Shown here one piece after another: positions 46,247 to 55,093 of a stretch of 64,000 bases of DNA. The notes under the pieces are model-generated. The model was not told the origin of the DNA. It was given only the letters and a program-made list of their open reading frames with translations, and did no database searches. Both the position numbers and the translations under genes were made by a program. Source of the DNA: Candidatus Obscuribacterales bacterium (lineage in GTDB: Bacteria; Cyanobacteriota; Vampirovibrionia; Obscuribacterales; Obscuribacteraceae); assembly GCA_020054205.1 (NCBI GenBank), contig JAGVLS010000004.1:62001-126000 (forward strand), given 5' to 3'. The stretch's first letter is position 1. Every line of letters starts with the position of its first letter.

Positions 46247-47218
46247 ATGAAATATTTAAAGCATGATCGTTTATCAACATCGATGATGTTTTTGCTTGCG
46301 ATTGGTTTTGTAGTAATAGCATTTAGTCATCCAAAACATACAGCCAATGGACAATATGGTGAAATTATTATTCCGGAAACACCTGTTTTTGTTCCACCAC
46401 CACCTCGTCCTGAAAATCCATTTTCGCCACCAATTGTAGTGCCAACTGATGTTACTTATCCGGTTTTACCAGTGCCAAATGTTTCTTCGCCAAGTTCTGC
46501 TCCTGGCATTACAGTATTATCTGAAAGTGGCTTTCCTCGCTCAGAACAATTAAAAGGATCTACAGACTTTTTAGAAGTTCGTACGACTCCCGATACTGAA
46601 TATCAAAAAACATCTGCTTATTCAGCTACGCTACAGTCAGGAACAATGTTATTGGGCGTGAAAAAACCTTCTGAAATAGGTATGGTTGACATACCTTTAG
46701 GAAGCGTTGCTTCTTATTCCAATGCAGACGTGATGGTAAAGGTGGACAACGCTGTTCCTACTCCTTCTGCTCCTACTCCTTCTAATAGTCCTGGTAGAAT
46801 TACAACAGGTGTATCTCCACCTATTGTTACTAGAATAACGAATTTAGATGGTACTGGACAAAATGTACGAGTCAATTTAAATAAAGGACCATTTGCAAAT
46901 CCAGCAGACGATCCAGTTCTTGCTCTTGCACCAGGTTACGAATTAGTAGCCAGTACTCATAAATTGACAGCTGCCGATTTGCGTCCAGATGATGGTTTTG
47001 CTCGTCGAAATACAAAAGTATTTGGTAGCAAAGGTAATCTTGCCGTCAGTCAAATTTCTGTGGAAAGCATATTGCATTCAAGTTCTCTTATTGCCAGTAT
47101 GAATCAAAAAGATTCAGGAGCTAAAGATCGTCGCATATTAGCTGATATGTCTAAAATGGCTGCTGTATTGAATCATGTAAATGGTACTGTTGGATACGAA
47201 GGACAATTAAAGAAATAA
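46247..47218 (+). CDS. Exported FecR-domain protein, subtype B paralogue (323 aa)
   Basis: From the ATG at 46247, after GGGAG, comes a signal segment (M-M-F-L-L-A-I-G-F-V-V-I-A-F-S-H), a Pro-rich spacer, and a FecR-like domain with G-T-M-L-L-G-V-K-K-P-S-E-I, T-N-L-D-G-T-G-Q-N, A-L-A-P-G-Y-E-L, D-D-G-F-A-R-R-N-T-K, and the terminal I-L-A-D-M-S-K-M-A-A-V-L-N-H-V-N-G-T-V-G. It is divergent from the paralogue at 45024. A TATACT box at 46181 and an ATTGA-AA-TCAAT repeat lie between. The GT-C gene starts 1 base after its stop, so the two may be coupled. Confidence 0.78.
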   Translation: MKYLKHDRLSTSMMFLLAIGFVVIAFSHPKHTANGQYGEIIIPETPVFVPPPPRPENPFSPPIVVPTDVTYPVLPVPNVSSPSSAPGITVLSESGFPRSEQLKGSTDFLEVRTTPDTEYQKTSAYSATLQSGTMLLGVKKPSEIGMVDIPLGSVASYSNADVMVKVDNAVPTPSAPTPSNSPGRITTGVSPPIVTRITNLDGTGQNVRVNLNKGPFANPADDPVLALAPGYELVASTHKLTAADLRPDDGFARRNTKVFGSKGNLAVSQISVESILHSSSLIASMNQKDSGAKDRRILADMSKMAAVLNHVNGTVGYEGQLKK

Positions 47219-47219
47219 T

Positions 47220-49580
47220 TTGTTCTCTCCACAAAGAGTATTGACAAATTCCTATTTCAAATACATTTTTGTATTTGTAGCTATTGTCACTATTTCGTTT
47301 TATTGTTTTGCTAATACTTTAAATACTTATTTGTTTGCTGAAGACTATATCTACATGTCTCACATGGACAAAGTTTTTCATGGACAATGGCAACTTTTAC
47401 TTAAAAGCTTTATTGAGCCTTCAGTGAGCCCAGTATTTTATTTATTCTATCGTCCGCTAATTGAAATTACTTACGCTTTTGACTATCTTATTTGGGCTGA
47501 GAATCCTTTTGGTTATCATTTAAGCAATATTTGTTTTCATATCTTAGCTTCAATATTTTTATTCTTATTTATTGAACGTTTAACTAATAAGCTGCCTGCT
47601 AATCAATCTTACTTATTAGCTTTTATGACGGCAGTATTATTTGCTGCTAGTCCATTACATGGTGAACCTCTAATTTGGCTTTCTGCAAGAGGTGATACTT
47701 TAGCAGCACTTTTTTCTTTTGTTGCAGCGTGGCAATTTTTAATTAATGGGCAAAAACCAAATAAGATATCTTTGGTTATTAGTCTAATTTCTTTTTTTTG
47801 TGCTTTATTAGCTAAAGAATCTGCCATATGTTTACCATTTTTTCTTTTAACACTTAGCTTTTTATTTGAATTTGATGCTGAAAAAAATATTTTTAAGCGC
47901 TTAAAACAAAGCCTTAAAACAACTATGCCGTACTGGTTGCTTTTGTTATTTTATGTATGCCTTCGAGCTTATGCATTAGGTGATTTAATTGGAGGTTATA
48001 CTGGTTCTGTAGCTGAATGGCAGACAAGACAAATATTAGATCGCTTGTTTGAAGGCAGTCTTTTGGCTGTTTTTTATCCATATAACCAAGATGTTTTACA
48101 TTATGAACATTTAGCTAATACAATTTTACGAATTTCTTATTGCTTAATTGCTTTGATTGTATTATTGCGGACTTTTAGAAATTATTGGACTAATTATGCG
48201 CTTTGTTTGTTAGCATTTTCATTTATCTGGTTTATCATTGCCTTTTTGCCAACAGCTAAAGTTTGGTATTTGAATTCCAATCTGGATGGTAATCGATATT
48301 TGTACATAAGTAGTGCAGCTTTGTCTTTGTTTTTTGCTATTCTTATTGCGCCAATTTACAATAACAAATCTAAATTCATTAATGCTATTTGTCTATCAGC
48401 ATTTTGTACTTTATTTATTTCTTCGATATATATGTGCAAAATAAATAATTTACCTTGGCTAGAAGCTAGCAATCACATGAAAAAACTTGCTAGTGAATTA
48501 CAAGATTGTTTTGACAAATATGGCTTTCAAAAAATTATGTTTTTAAATCCACCAATTGGTTATAAAGGCGCTCACATGTTTTCCATGAGAGAAATGTTGG
48601 TTGCTTATTTTGATAGACCTATATTCAATAAAAATATATCTCAACAAATAATAACAATAGAACCAAAATATTTTAGTCAGCAACAAGTAATAAATCTATC
48701 TAAGTTAAAACGTTTATTGCATTTTTACCCTGATACAGCAATTTGTGCTTGGGATGAACAAACACAAAAACTAAGTGTTTTAAATGATCTGCCAGAACGT
48801 ATAATATCCGCTGAAAAACATTTATCTAAAGAAAAAACACCTTATTTAACTCCTTTAAGAACATCATATTTTAATGGACGTAAACGTTTTATTTTTTCAG
48901 CTACCAATTTAGATAATACACTCGATATTGATTTTATAGAAATTATTGTACAAGCAGATAAAAATAATAAAGATGATTTCCATGGCAATCATATAATTTT
49001 AAGCTGGGCAGGACCTAATTATAAGTTATTACCTTTATTTCGCTATCAATGGCTATCGCCTGAGAGCAATAATTCTCTTCGTTCTTACATTTTTCCTGTT
49101 TCAGAAAGTCCTGGCTGGCTATTAAGTCCTCATGTCAATCAAATTGCTCTATCTCTTCCTAGTAATGACCCAAAAACCAACATAGCCTCGATAAAGCTTT
49201 TAAAAGGGACTGATATTATTGCTCAATTAGAGCCAGACGTAAAATTCAATATAGAAAATGAAAATGGCGTTTGTTCTATTAAAGATAAAGTTCTAAAAGT
49301 AAAATATGATGTTTCGCATATTCCTCAGGCAAAAGCTGCCATTATAGAAATATCCAAATGCCATTATGTTTTTGAACACGAATCTAATATGCTTCACAAC
49401 AAAGACTTTTCAAACTATGCTGCTATGCGCTGGTATTTACCCAATAAAAAAGGACAATTACAAATTTTAGCTAATATGTTACCTGAAAAACGCGGGCGTT
49501 ATCAAATACGCTTAGTTGCTTTGTCTTCTAATAACAAAATCGTTGGTTGTTTTTCTGATCCTCTAACTATTGAGAATTAA
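47220..49580 (+). CDS. GT-C-type membrane glycosyltransferase, TMTC/PMT-like (786 aa)
   Basis: The first luminal loop reads L-F-A-E-D-Y, the acidic GT-C motif; about ten membrane helices follow, with L-L-A-K-E-S-A-I-C-L-P in the position of the L-L-x-K-E motif of TMTC/PMT-type mannosyltransferases. The last 330 residues form an extracytoplasmic domain with no catalytic motif I recognise. Lipid-linked sugar is the likely donor and a surface protein or glycan the acceptor. Start is TTG, 1 base after the FecR gene. Its paralogue faces it at 49567-51942. Confidence 0.75.
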   Translation: MFSPQRVLTNSYFKYIFVFVAIVTISFYCFANTLNTYLFAEDYIYMSHMDKVFHGQWQLLLKSFIEPSVSPVFYLFYRPLIEITYAFDYLIWAENPFGYHLSNICFHILASIFLFLFIERLTNKLPANQSYLLAFMTAVLFAASPLHGEPLIWLSARGDTLAALFSFVAAWQFLINGQKPNKISLVISLISFFCALLAKESAICLPFFLLTLSFLFEFDAEKNIFKRLKQSLKTTMPYWLLLLFYVCLRAYALGDLIGGYTGSVAEWQTRQILDRLFEGSLLAVFYPYNQDVLHYEHLANTILRISYCLIALIVLLRTFRNYWTNYALCLLAFSFIWFIIAFLPTAKVWYLNSNLDGNRYLYISSAALSLFFAILIAPIYNNKSKFINAICLSAFCTLFISSIYMCKINNLPWLEASNHMKKLASELQDCFDKYGFQKIMFLNPPIGYKGAHMFSMREMLVAYFDRPIFNKNISQQIITIEPKYFSQQQVINLSKLKRLLHFYPDTAICAWDEQTQKLSVLNDLPERIISAEKHLSKEKTPYLTPLRTSYFNGRKRFIFSATNLDNTLDIDFIEIIVQADKNNKDDFHGNHIILSWAGPNYKLLPLFRYQWLSPESNNSLRSYIFPVSESPGWLLSPHVNQIALSLPSNDPKTNIASIKLLKGTDIIAQLEPDVKFNIENENGVCSIKDKVLKVKYDVSHIPQAKAAIIEISKCHYVFEHESNMLHNKDFSNYAAMRWYLPNKKGQLQILANMLPEKRGRYQIRLVALSSNNKIVGCFSDPLTIEN

Positions 49581-51942
49581 AGTTTTTATTTGAAATAACA
49601 ATTGGATCTGAAAAATAACCAATTATTTGGTCTGTATTTGATAATGCTGCCAAATGAACAGTGTATTCAGCTTGCTTAGGTAACATATCTTTTGAAATTA
49701 AGATATTGCCTGTTGTTTTATCTTTAGAAATTCTTCTCAATATTTGTTTTGATAATTCTTTGTCACGAAATCCATCTGAAAACGTAACAAAATTTGCATT
49801 AGGCTTTGAAATTTCCAGAATTGCTTTTGTTGCACCTTTAATTTTAGAAATATCAAAGTTAAACAAAAAATTCCCATTATTGCTAGTGTAAATTCCACCA
49901 CTTTCTTCTTTGCTATTTCCCATATTGATATTTAAAATAGGAACTAATGCATTTGCTTGTAAAAATCTTGCCGTATTTATTTCTAAGTCAAAAATACTTG
50001 CTGGCAAAAATAATTTAATTACTGGTATTTGTTTTGATAAAGCCCAGCTTTTATATTGTGAAAGTGGAAACATGTATTTATGCAATTTATTATCACAAAT
50101 AAGTTTTTGGCCAAAATATTTATTACTTTCAGGTGTAGGATAAATGCTTGACAAAGCATTAGTGTTCTCATTAAACCAAGATATAGTTAAATGAGGCTTA
50201 TTGTCTAATTTGTTTTGTGCTTTTAATTCGATTTCAATAAAGTCTAAATTAATAGGCGCAGTCGTATTACTGTTAGTATTTAGTTTAAATAAAAAATTGC
50301 TTTTATCACTAGTATAAATAGGCCCATTTATTTCTATTGGCGGCAATTGCAATAATTCCAAATTATCGATGGTGAAATCATCTAGTCTTTTAAATTGATA
50401 ATTCCAGATAGTAAATTTGTATCTGTTATGGTTTTGCCATTTACGTTTTAATTCACTTGTATTGAGAAGATTTTGACTGCTGTAATTATAAGCATCCAAC
50501 AAATCAATTTTATGAGCCACGTCAATATTGCTTAAAGGTGGTCGCAATAAATCTTGCAACATACGCAATTCTCCCATTAAATAAATGCCTTTATATTCAT
50601 GGGGTAAATTTAGAATAACTAACTTTTGTCCGGCTGCTATATTTACTGTTGCTTTTTCAATTGCCAACTTAAGACTTCTTATTTGATCACTAGCTTCAAG
50701 CCAAGCAATATTATTATGGAAATTTATATGGATAAAACAAATAATATAGGCAGTTAAAATGAGAGAACTTACAAATGATAATATTTTTGTGATTTTATTT
50801 TTTACCTGGAAGGGGCAAAAAATAAATGTAACTAGCATCATAAAAAACGGTGCTGAAGCAAAATAAAATTGTCTTGAATTGGCTAATTTATCTGTTATGT
50901 ACCAAACTTGGTAAATGGGCAATAAACAAAGTAAATAAAAACAAATAAAAAATATAAGAGCATAATTTATTTCTTGTCTCCAATTACCACTTATTACGCG
51001 TATGGTAATTATTGAAGCAGAGCATATATGCAATGCTTGCAAAAATTTGATTGTTATATCGTTAGGACTAAAGATATCTGCGTTAATTGGATAAGCAAGT
51101 TTTAGCCATGAGAAAGGCGAAAACCAGCGATCGTAAAACTGTGAGTATAAACTTTCACCAATAGAACCAACATATGAAGCAGCTGGATTTCCTAAAATCA
51201 CCGTTCTAACGATAAAATAAATTATTAAAACCAGCCATAATGGCAATGTTTGTTTAAAAGACTTCGATAGGTTAGCTTTAATTGATAAGGTTTGATTATC
51301 AATTAAGAAGCAATAAATAAAAGCAATGGCTGGTAAGGTAATTGCATGTTCTTTTGCTAGAAGAGCACATAAAAAACTTATAGTCGAAAATATCGATAAA
51401 TATAACGTTTTTGCATTTTGAGCACGTATAAACAAAGCTAAGGATAAAAAGAAAAATAAAGCACATAAGCTCGTGCATTGCCAGATTACTGTTTCAGCAT
51501 TTATTGGATAAGTAGTAAATAATAAAGCAACAAAAGTACTAAAGATTAAGCTGCTTATTCTATCTAGGAATTTACTTATTATTTGTATTGATATCAATAA
51601 AATGATTATTGATATGAGCATATGAAGAATAAGATTGCCCCAATGCAATGCATAAATGTTGTAATTTACTAGAGGAAAAGCTAGCGCTTGAGCAAAGGGT
51701 ATTAATGGCCTATATAAAAGAATGATATTATCGTATTCAAGCCATTTGGAAAAAAAGGGCTTGAATATCAAATCAAAATGCCCATGCCATATATTATAAG
51801 CGTAATGAATGAGCCGATAATCGTCGGCAAATACATAGCAAGATAGACTATCGGCAAAAGATAAATAACTGAGAAAAATGATTGCTAAAATAGCGCTGGC
51901 AATATAAATGTAATAGCTAATTGAATTTTTCAGTTTATACAA
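49567..51942 (-). CDS. GT-C-type membrane glycosyltransferase, paralogue (791 aa)
   Basis: Same layout as the gene at 47220: first loop V-F-A-D-D-Y, about ten helices, the motif F-L-C-A-L-L-A-K-E-H-A-I-T-L-P, and a C-terminal extracytoplasmic domain ending in G-Y-F-S-D-P-I. The acidic pair D-D replaces E-D. The 3' ends of the two genes overlap by 14 bases, tail to tail. The start overlaps the stop of the kinase gene upstream by 8 bases, suggesting that kinase and transferase are coupled. Donor and acceptor unknown. Confidence 0.75.
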   Translation of the reverse strand: MYKLKNSISYYIYIASAILAIIFLSYLSFADSLSCYVFADDYRLIHYAYNIWHGHFDLIFKPFFSKWLEYDNIILLYRPLIPFAQALAFPLVNYNIYALHWGNLILHMLISIIILLISIQIISKFLDRISSLIFSTFVALLFTTYPINAETVIWQCTSLCALFFFLSLALFIRAQNAKTLYLSIFSTISFLCALLAKEHAITLPAIAFIYCFLIDNQTLSIKANLSKSFKQTLPLWLVLIIYFIVRTVILGNPAASYVGSIGESLYSQFYDRWFSPFSWLKLAYPINADIFSPNDITIKFLQALHICSASIITIRVISGNWRQEINYALIFFICFYLLCLLPIYQVWYITDKLANSRQFYFASAPFFMMLVTFIFCPFQVKNKITKILSFVSSLILTAYIICFIHINFHNNIAWLEASDQIRSLKLAIEKATVNIAAGQKLVILNLPHEYKGIYLMGELRMLQDLLRPPLSNIDVAHKIDLLDAYNYSSQNLLNTSELKRKWQNHNRYKFTIWNYQFKRLDDFTIDNLELLQLPPIEINGPIYTSDKSNFLFKLNTNSNTTAPINLDFIEIELKAQNKLDNKPHLTISWFNENTNALSSIYPTPESNKYFGQKLICDNKLHKYMFPLSQYKSWALSKQIPVIKLFLPASIFDLEINTARFLQANALVPILNINMGNSKEESGGIYTSNNGNFLFNFDISKIKGATKAILEISKPNANFVTFSDGFRDKELSKQILRRISKDKTTGNILISKDMLPKQAEYTVHLAALSNTDQIIGYFSDPIVISNKNFNSQ

Positions 51943-53098
51943 TCTCTTTTAATGCTTTATCCAAATCTGCTTTCATTGCTTGTGTAGTTTGATAGCGATT
52001 ATTTGGTTCTTTCTGAAGAGCTTTTTCTATAATTTGATCAACCAAACTACCTGGTTTTATATCCTTACACAAATTAGAAATTGGATGCGCGTTAGAAAAT
52101 AAATGTTTTGCCATTACAGCTTCTGCATTTTCAGCTTCAAACGGACATTTCCCAGTGATAAGCTCAAATAATATAATTCCTAATGCATAAATATCAGCAC
52201 GATGATCGACCGGCTTATCACTTAAATATTCAGGGGACATATAATCTACAGTGCCAACAGCTACACCGGTAGCAGTTAGTTTTAGTCCGCCTTGTTTTAA
52301 ATAAGCAATACCGAAATCTACTATTTTTACCCAATCTGGACGATCTGCTTGTTTTCTGAGCATAATATTTTCAGGTTTTAAATCTCTATGCACAATACCA
52401 TGACTATGTGCCTCTGATAGTCCTGAACACATTTGAATCAAAATTTCGAGAGCTATTTTTGTTGATAATTTATCTTCGCGAAACATTTTATCTCTTAAAG
52501 ACTCGCCATCGATATATTCCATAACCAAATATGGTCGTTTGCCCCCTAAAGTTCCACTATCGAAAACAGAAACAACATTAGGGTGATTAAGTTTAGCTGT
52601 TAATTTGCATTCTTGTTCAAATCGCTTCAATGAATTTTTCATTGAAGGTAAATTACCAAACATAATTTTAATTACCACGATCTTTTCAATTCCTAGATGT
52701 GTAGCACGATAAACTTGAGCCATACCACCTTCACCTAAAAATCTATCAATTCGATATTTTTGTGCTACAGTTTGTCCAATAAAACCTTCACCTTCTAAAT
52801 TTACTTGGCTATCTAATTCTGCATTTTTGTTTTCTGGTTCTGGTTTTGGAGTGGTTTTTATATCGTTTATATTAGTTAGCTTTTTAGCGTCCGTTGCACA
52901 ATATTCGGCATAACTAGGATATTTATTGTTGCATACGGAACAGACTTTCGAAAATCCAGTACTATCAGTATTTATTGCTTTTACGTTTGTTAAATTTGTT
53001 CCGTCAACACCACAAAATTTGGTGTGCTCATCATACTTTTCCCCACATAATGGGCAAATGATTTTTTTTGTCCCTGTTGAAAAAGATGAGTCATTCAT
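51935..53098 (-). CDS. Ser/Thr kinase with two zinc ribbons (387 aa)
   Basis: Two N-terminal zinc ribbons (I-C-P-L-C-G...F-C-G-V-D-G and V-C-S-V-C-N...Y-C-A-T-D-A) precede a PknB kinase: G-E-G-G-M-A-Q-V-Y, V-I-K-I-M, H-R-D-L-K-P-E-N, D-F-G-I-A, and Y-M-S-P-E. There is no membrane segment and no TPR tail, unlike the kinase at 28167. It is soluble. In its operon come the zinc-ribbon membrane protein upstream and the GT-C gene downstream, so it may control surface glycosylation. Confidence 0.9.
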   Translation of the reverse strand: MNDSSFSTGTKKIICPLCGEKYDEHTKFCGVDGTNLTNVKAINTDSTGFSKVCSVCNNKYPSYAEYCATDAKKLTNINDIKTTPKPEPENKNAELDSQVNLEGEGFIGQTVAQKYRIDRFLGEGGMAQVYRATHLGIEKIVVIKIMFGNLPSMKNSLKRFEQECKLTAKLNHPNVVSVFDSGTLGGKRPYLVMEYIDGESLRDKMFREDKLSTKIALEILIQMCSGLSEAHSHGIVHRDLKPENIMLRKQADRPDWVKIVDFGIAYLKQGGLKLTATGVAVGTVDYMSPEYLSDKPVDHRADIYALGIILFELITGKCPFEAENAEAVMAKHLFSNAHPISNLCKDIKPGSLVDQIIEKALQKEPNNRYQTTQAMKADLDKALKEIV

Positions 53099-53118
53099 TT
53101 TTGACTATTCCAATTTGG

Positions 53119-53772
53119 TTACTGCAGGCGCTTTGGATATCCAATAATGTAGGGTCTGTTTAAATCTGTAAGTTCTATTTGTTGGTTTGCCGTATTATCT
53201 GTATTTCCTAATAATGTAATATTATATTTACCGGATTTGAGATTGCTTATGGCAATTTCACCACTGTTGCTTGTTTCACCAACAATAAAATTTTGTTTTT
53301 GTTCATCAGATAATAAAATATTTGCTGATGTTTGTTTTGTATAAATTACAATATCTTTGTTCTTGCATATGTTTTGCAATAAAATTTTGCAGGTATCAGG
53401 AGCAAATTTTATTGCCGATAAAATGCCAATAATTAGCCCTAATAAAACTGCAATGAATAAGTTACTAAATATAGATTGAAAAATGTTGACCTTAAATACA
53501 TCTTTTGATTTATTTGTGCCGATATTTTGTCCTAAATTACTTTTGTCTACATAACTTGTGTGCACAGTTTTTGCACCGCAATGAATACAAAAATGTTTAT
53601 TTAAAGGATCGGTTTTGCCACAACTAGTGCAAGTAAAAGCGTCTCCAGCCATTGTATTTTTGTTTGCTTGAGCATTATCAGCTTCAAGCTTTGCGCCACA
53701 ATGAATACAAAAAGCCATATCGGCTTCGTTTGCTTGTTTGCAGCTAGGACAAGTGTTTTGAGATATTGACAT
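53119..53772 (-). CDS. Double zinc-ribbon membrane protein (217 aa)
   Basis: Two zinc ribbons (T-C-P-S-C...F-C-I-H-C-G-A-K and T-C-T-S-C-G...F-C-I-H-C-G-A-K) are followed by one membrane helix (L-F-I-A-V-L-L-G-L-I-I-G-I-L-S-A-I) and a C-terminal domain of short beta-strands (G-E-I-A-I-S-N-L-K-S-G-K-Y-N-I-T-L-L-G) like carboxypeptidase regulatory-like or PEGA modules. It sits 20 bases upstream of the zinc-ribbon kinase and probably works with it. Confidence 0.72.
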   Translation of the reverse strand: MSISQNTCPSCKQANEADMAFCIHCGAKLEADNAQANKNTMAGDAFTCTSCGKTDPLNKHFCIHCGAKTVHTSYVDKSNLGQNIGTNKSKDVFKVNIFQSIFSNLFIAVLLGLIIGILSAIKFAPDTCKILLQNICKNKDIVIYTKQTSANILLSDEQKQNFIVGETSNSGEIAISNLKSGKYNITLLGNTDNTANQQIELTDLNRPYIIGYPKRLQ

Positions 53773-53817
53773 TTATCTGGTTGATAATAATTATTACTAT
53801 CAAGAAGTTTAGCAAAT

Positions 53818-55038
53818 TTAGAAGCTAATTATCTCTTCTTCCAAATCTTTGAGATTTTCTGCTAAATCACCAGCTTCCAGCAAATTTAAAGCTTCATTAA
53901 TTGATTCTATTCCTTCGCTTGGATCTTGGCTGTGTGTAGCATAGGCTGGCTGCAAAGCTAATTGTTGAAAAGCAGATGTTAATTCTTCTGCATTAGCTTG
54001 CATAAAACTATTTGCTTGTTGCCTTTTTTGTTTTATGGAATTAGCTAAATCAATAGCTATGTTGTTTTTAACAAAGTCTTTGATGGCGTCTATTGTTTGT
54101 CTTCCTGACAATATTTCATCGGCAAACTGACTTGCTTTCGTTAACATAGAGCCAGCTAAGCTTAATGAAAGCTCTTCGCGGGTTAATTGAGAAAGTAAAG
54201 CTTTGCGAAATGCAGGCAATTCTGGTTGTCCACCATATTTTTCTCCTAATTTAGCAATAATTTGTTTAATTGCTTCTTTATTCAATCGTTTAAATGATGG
54301 AGTAAGAAAAATAGCTAATTTATCAATGCGTGCATTCCAATTACTTTCAGAATTGAGAATTTGTCCAATTTTTGCTTTGGACCAGGTGTTTACTATTTCA
54401 CTTAAATTTGGCCAAATTTCACTATGAGCTAAAGTTGATTCAACTATTTGCCGTTGCCGAGCCAAAATTAAGTCTTGTTTGTTAGCTACAAAGGTTGTTA
54501 GTTCTGAAATTTCAGGAGCTTTTACAGAATCAAGAGAAGTTATTTTATGCTGAGCAATAATATTATTTATGGTAGAAGCCAAATCAAAACTATTATTTGG
54601 ATTAACTTCAATCGATACATTTATGCCATTTGTATTTCTATCTGCATTAATCCATTGATCTTTGCTTATATAAGCAATTACAGTGTAAGAAAAATTGTCT
54701 GTCATTTTTACTACTAAAGTACCATTATTTAAATAACTGGTACCAACTAAAGATCTGCTTATGCTAACTTGATTCTCATTGTCTAGTAGTCTTACATCTA
54801 TATGCAAATTATTTACGACAATATCATTTACTGCAAAAGTTGCCCCAAGTGCGTCATTAGCACTATAGCTTGCTTCCTCATCAATTAATATTTCGGTTTC
54901 TAAATCCACACCAATATCCAATATGGACTCATAAGCAATATTGCGTGCTATTTCATCAACAAGTGCTACACCAACAGCATTTACTCTATGCTTGGCTAAT
55001 CTCATAACTTCTTGGCTGATTTTAATTTTGTTAGACAT
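53818..55038 (-). CDS. Cytosolic protein of unknown function (406 aa)
   Basis: Residues about 1-160 form a beta-rich part (I-D-V-R-L-L-D-N-E-N-Q-V-S-I-S-R-S-L, V-V-K-M-T-D-N-F-S-Y-T-V-I-A-Y-I-S); the rest is helical, with K-Q-I-I-A-K-L-G-E-K-Y and an acidic C-terminus (L-E-A-G-D-L-A-E-N-L-K-D-L-E-E-E-I). The beta part slightly recalls cyanobacterial DUF1822 proteins, without enough identity to name it. It lies 55 bases after the sigma/HhH gene on the same strand, so the two may act together. Confidence 0.55.
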   Translation of the reverse strand: MSNKIKISQEVMRLAKHRVNAVGVALVDEIARNIAYESILDIGVDLETEILIDEEASYSANDALGATFAVNDIVVNNLHIDVRLLDNENQVSISRSLVGTSYLNNGTLVVKMTDNFSYTVIAYISKDQWINADRNTNGINVSIEVNPNNSFDLASTINNIIAQHKITSLDSVKAPEISELTTFVANKQDLILARQRQIVESTLAHSEIWPNLSEIVNTWSKAKIGQILNSESNWNARIDKLAIFLTPSFKRLNKEAIKQIIAKLGEKYGGQPELPAFRKALLSQLTREELSLSLAGSMLTKASQFADEILSGRQTIDAIKDFVKNNIAIDLANSIKQKRQQANSFMQANAEELTSAFQQLALQPAYATHSQDPSEGIESINEALNLLEAGDLAENLKDLEEEIISF

Positions 55039-55093
55039 TGTTGGATTCTCTCCTGGCTTAATCTTACTGGTGACTACGACTGCCTTGCCATAA

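Noticed and set aside
45024..47218. FecI-FecR iron-dicitrate system
   Set aside because: The FecR-like proteins have signal peptides and no FecI-type sigma factor or TonB receptor is near.
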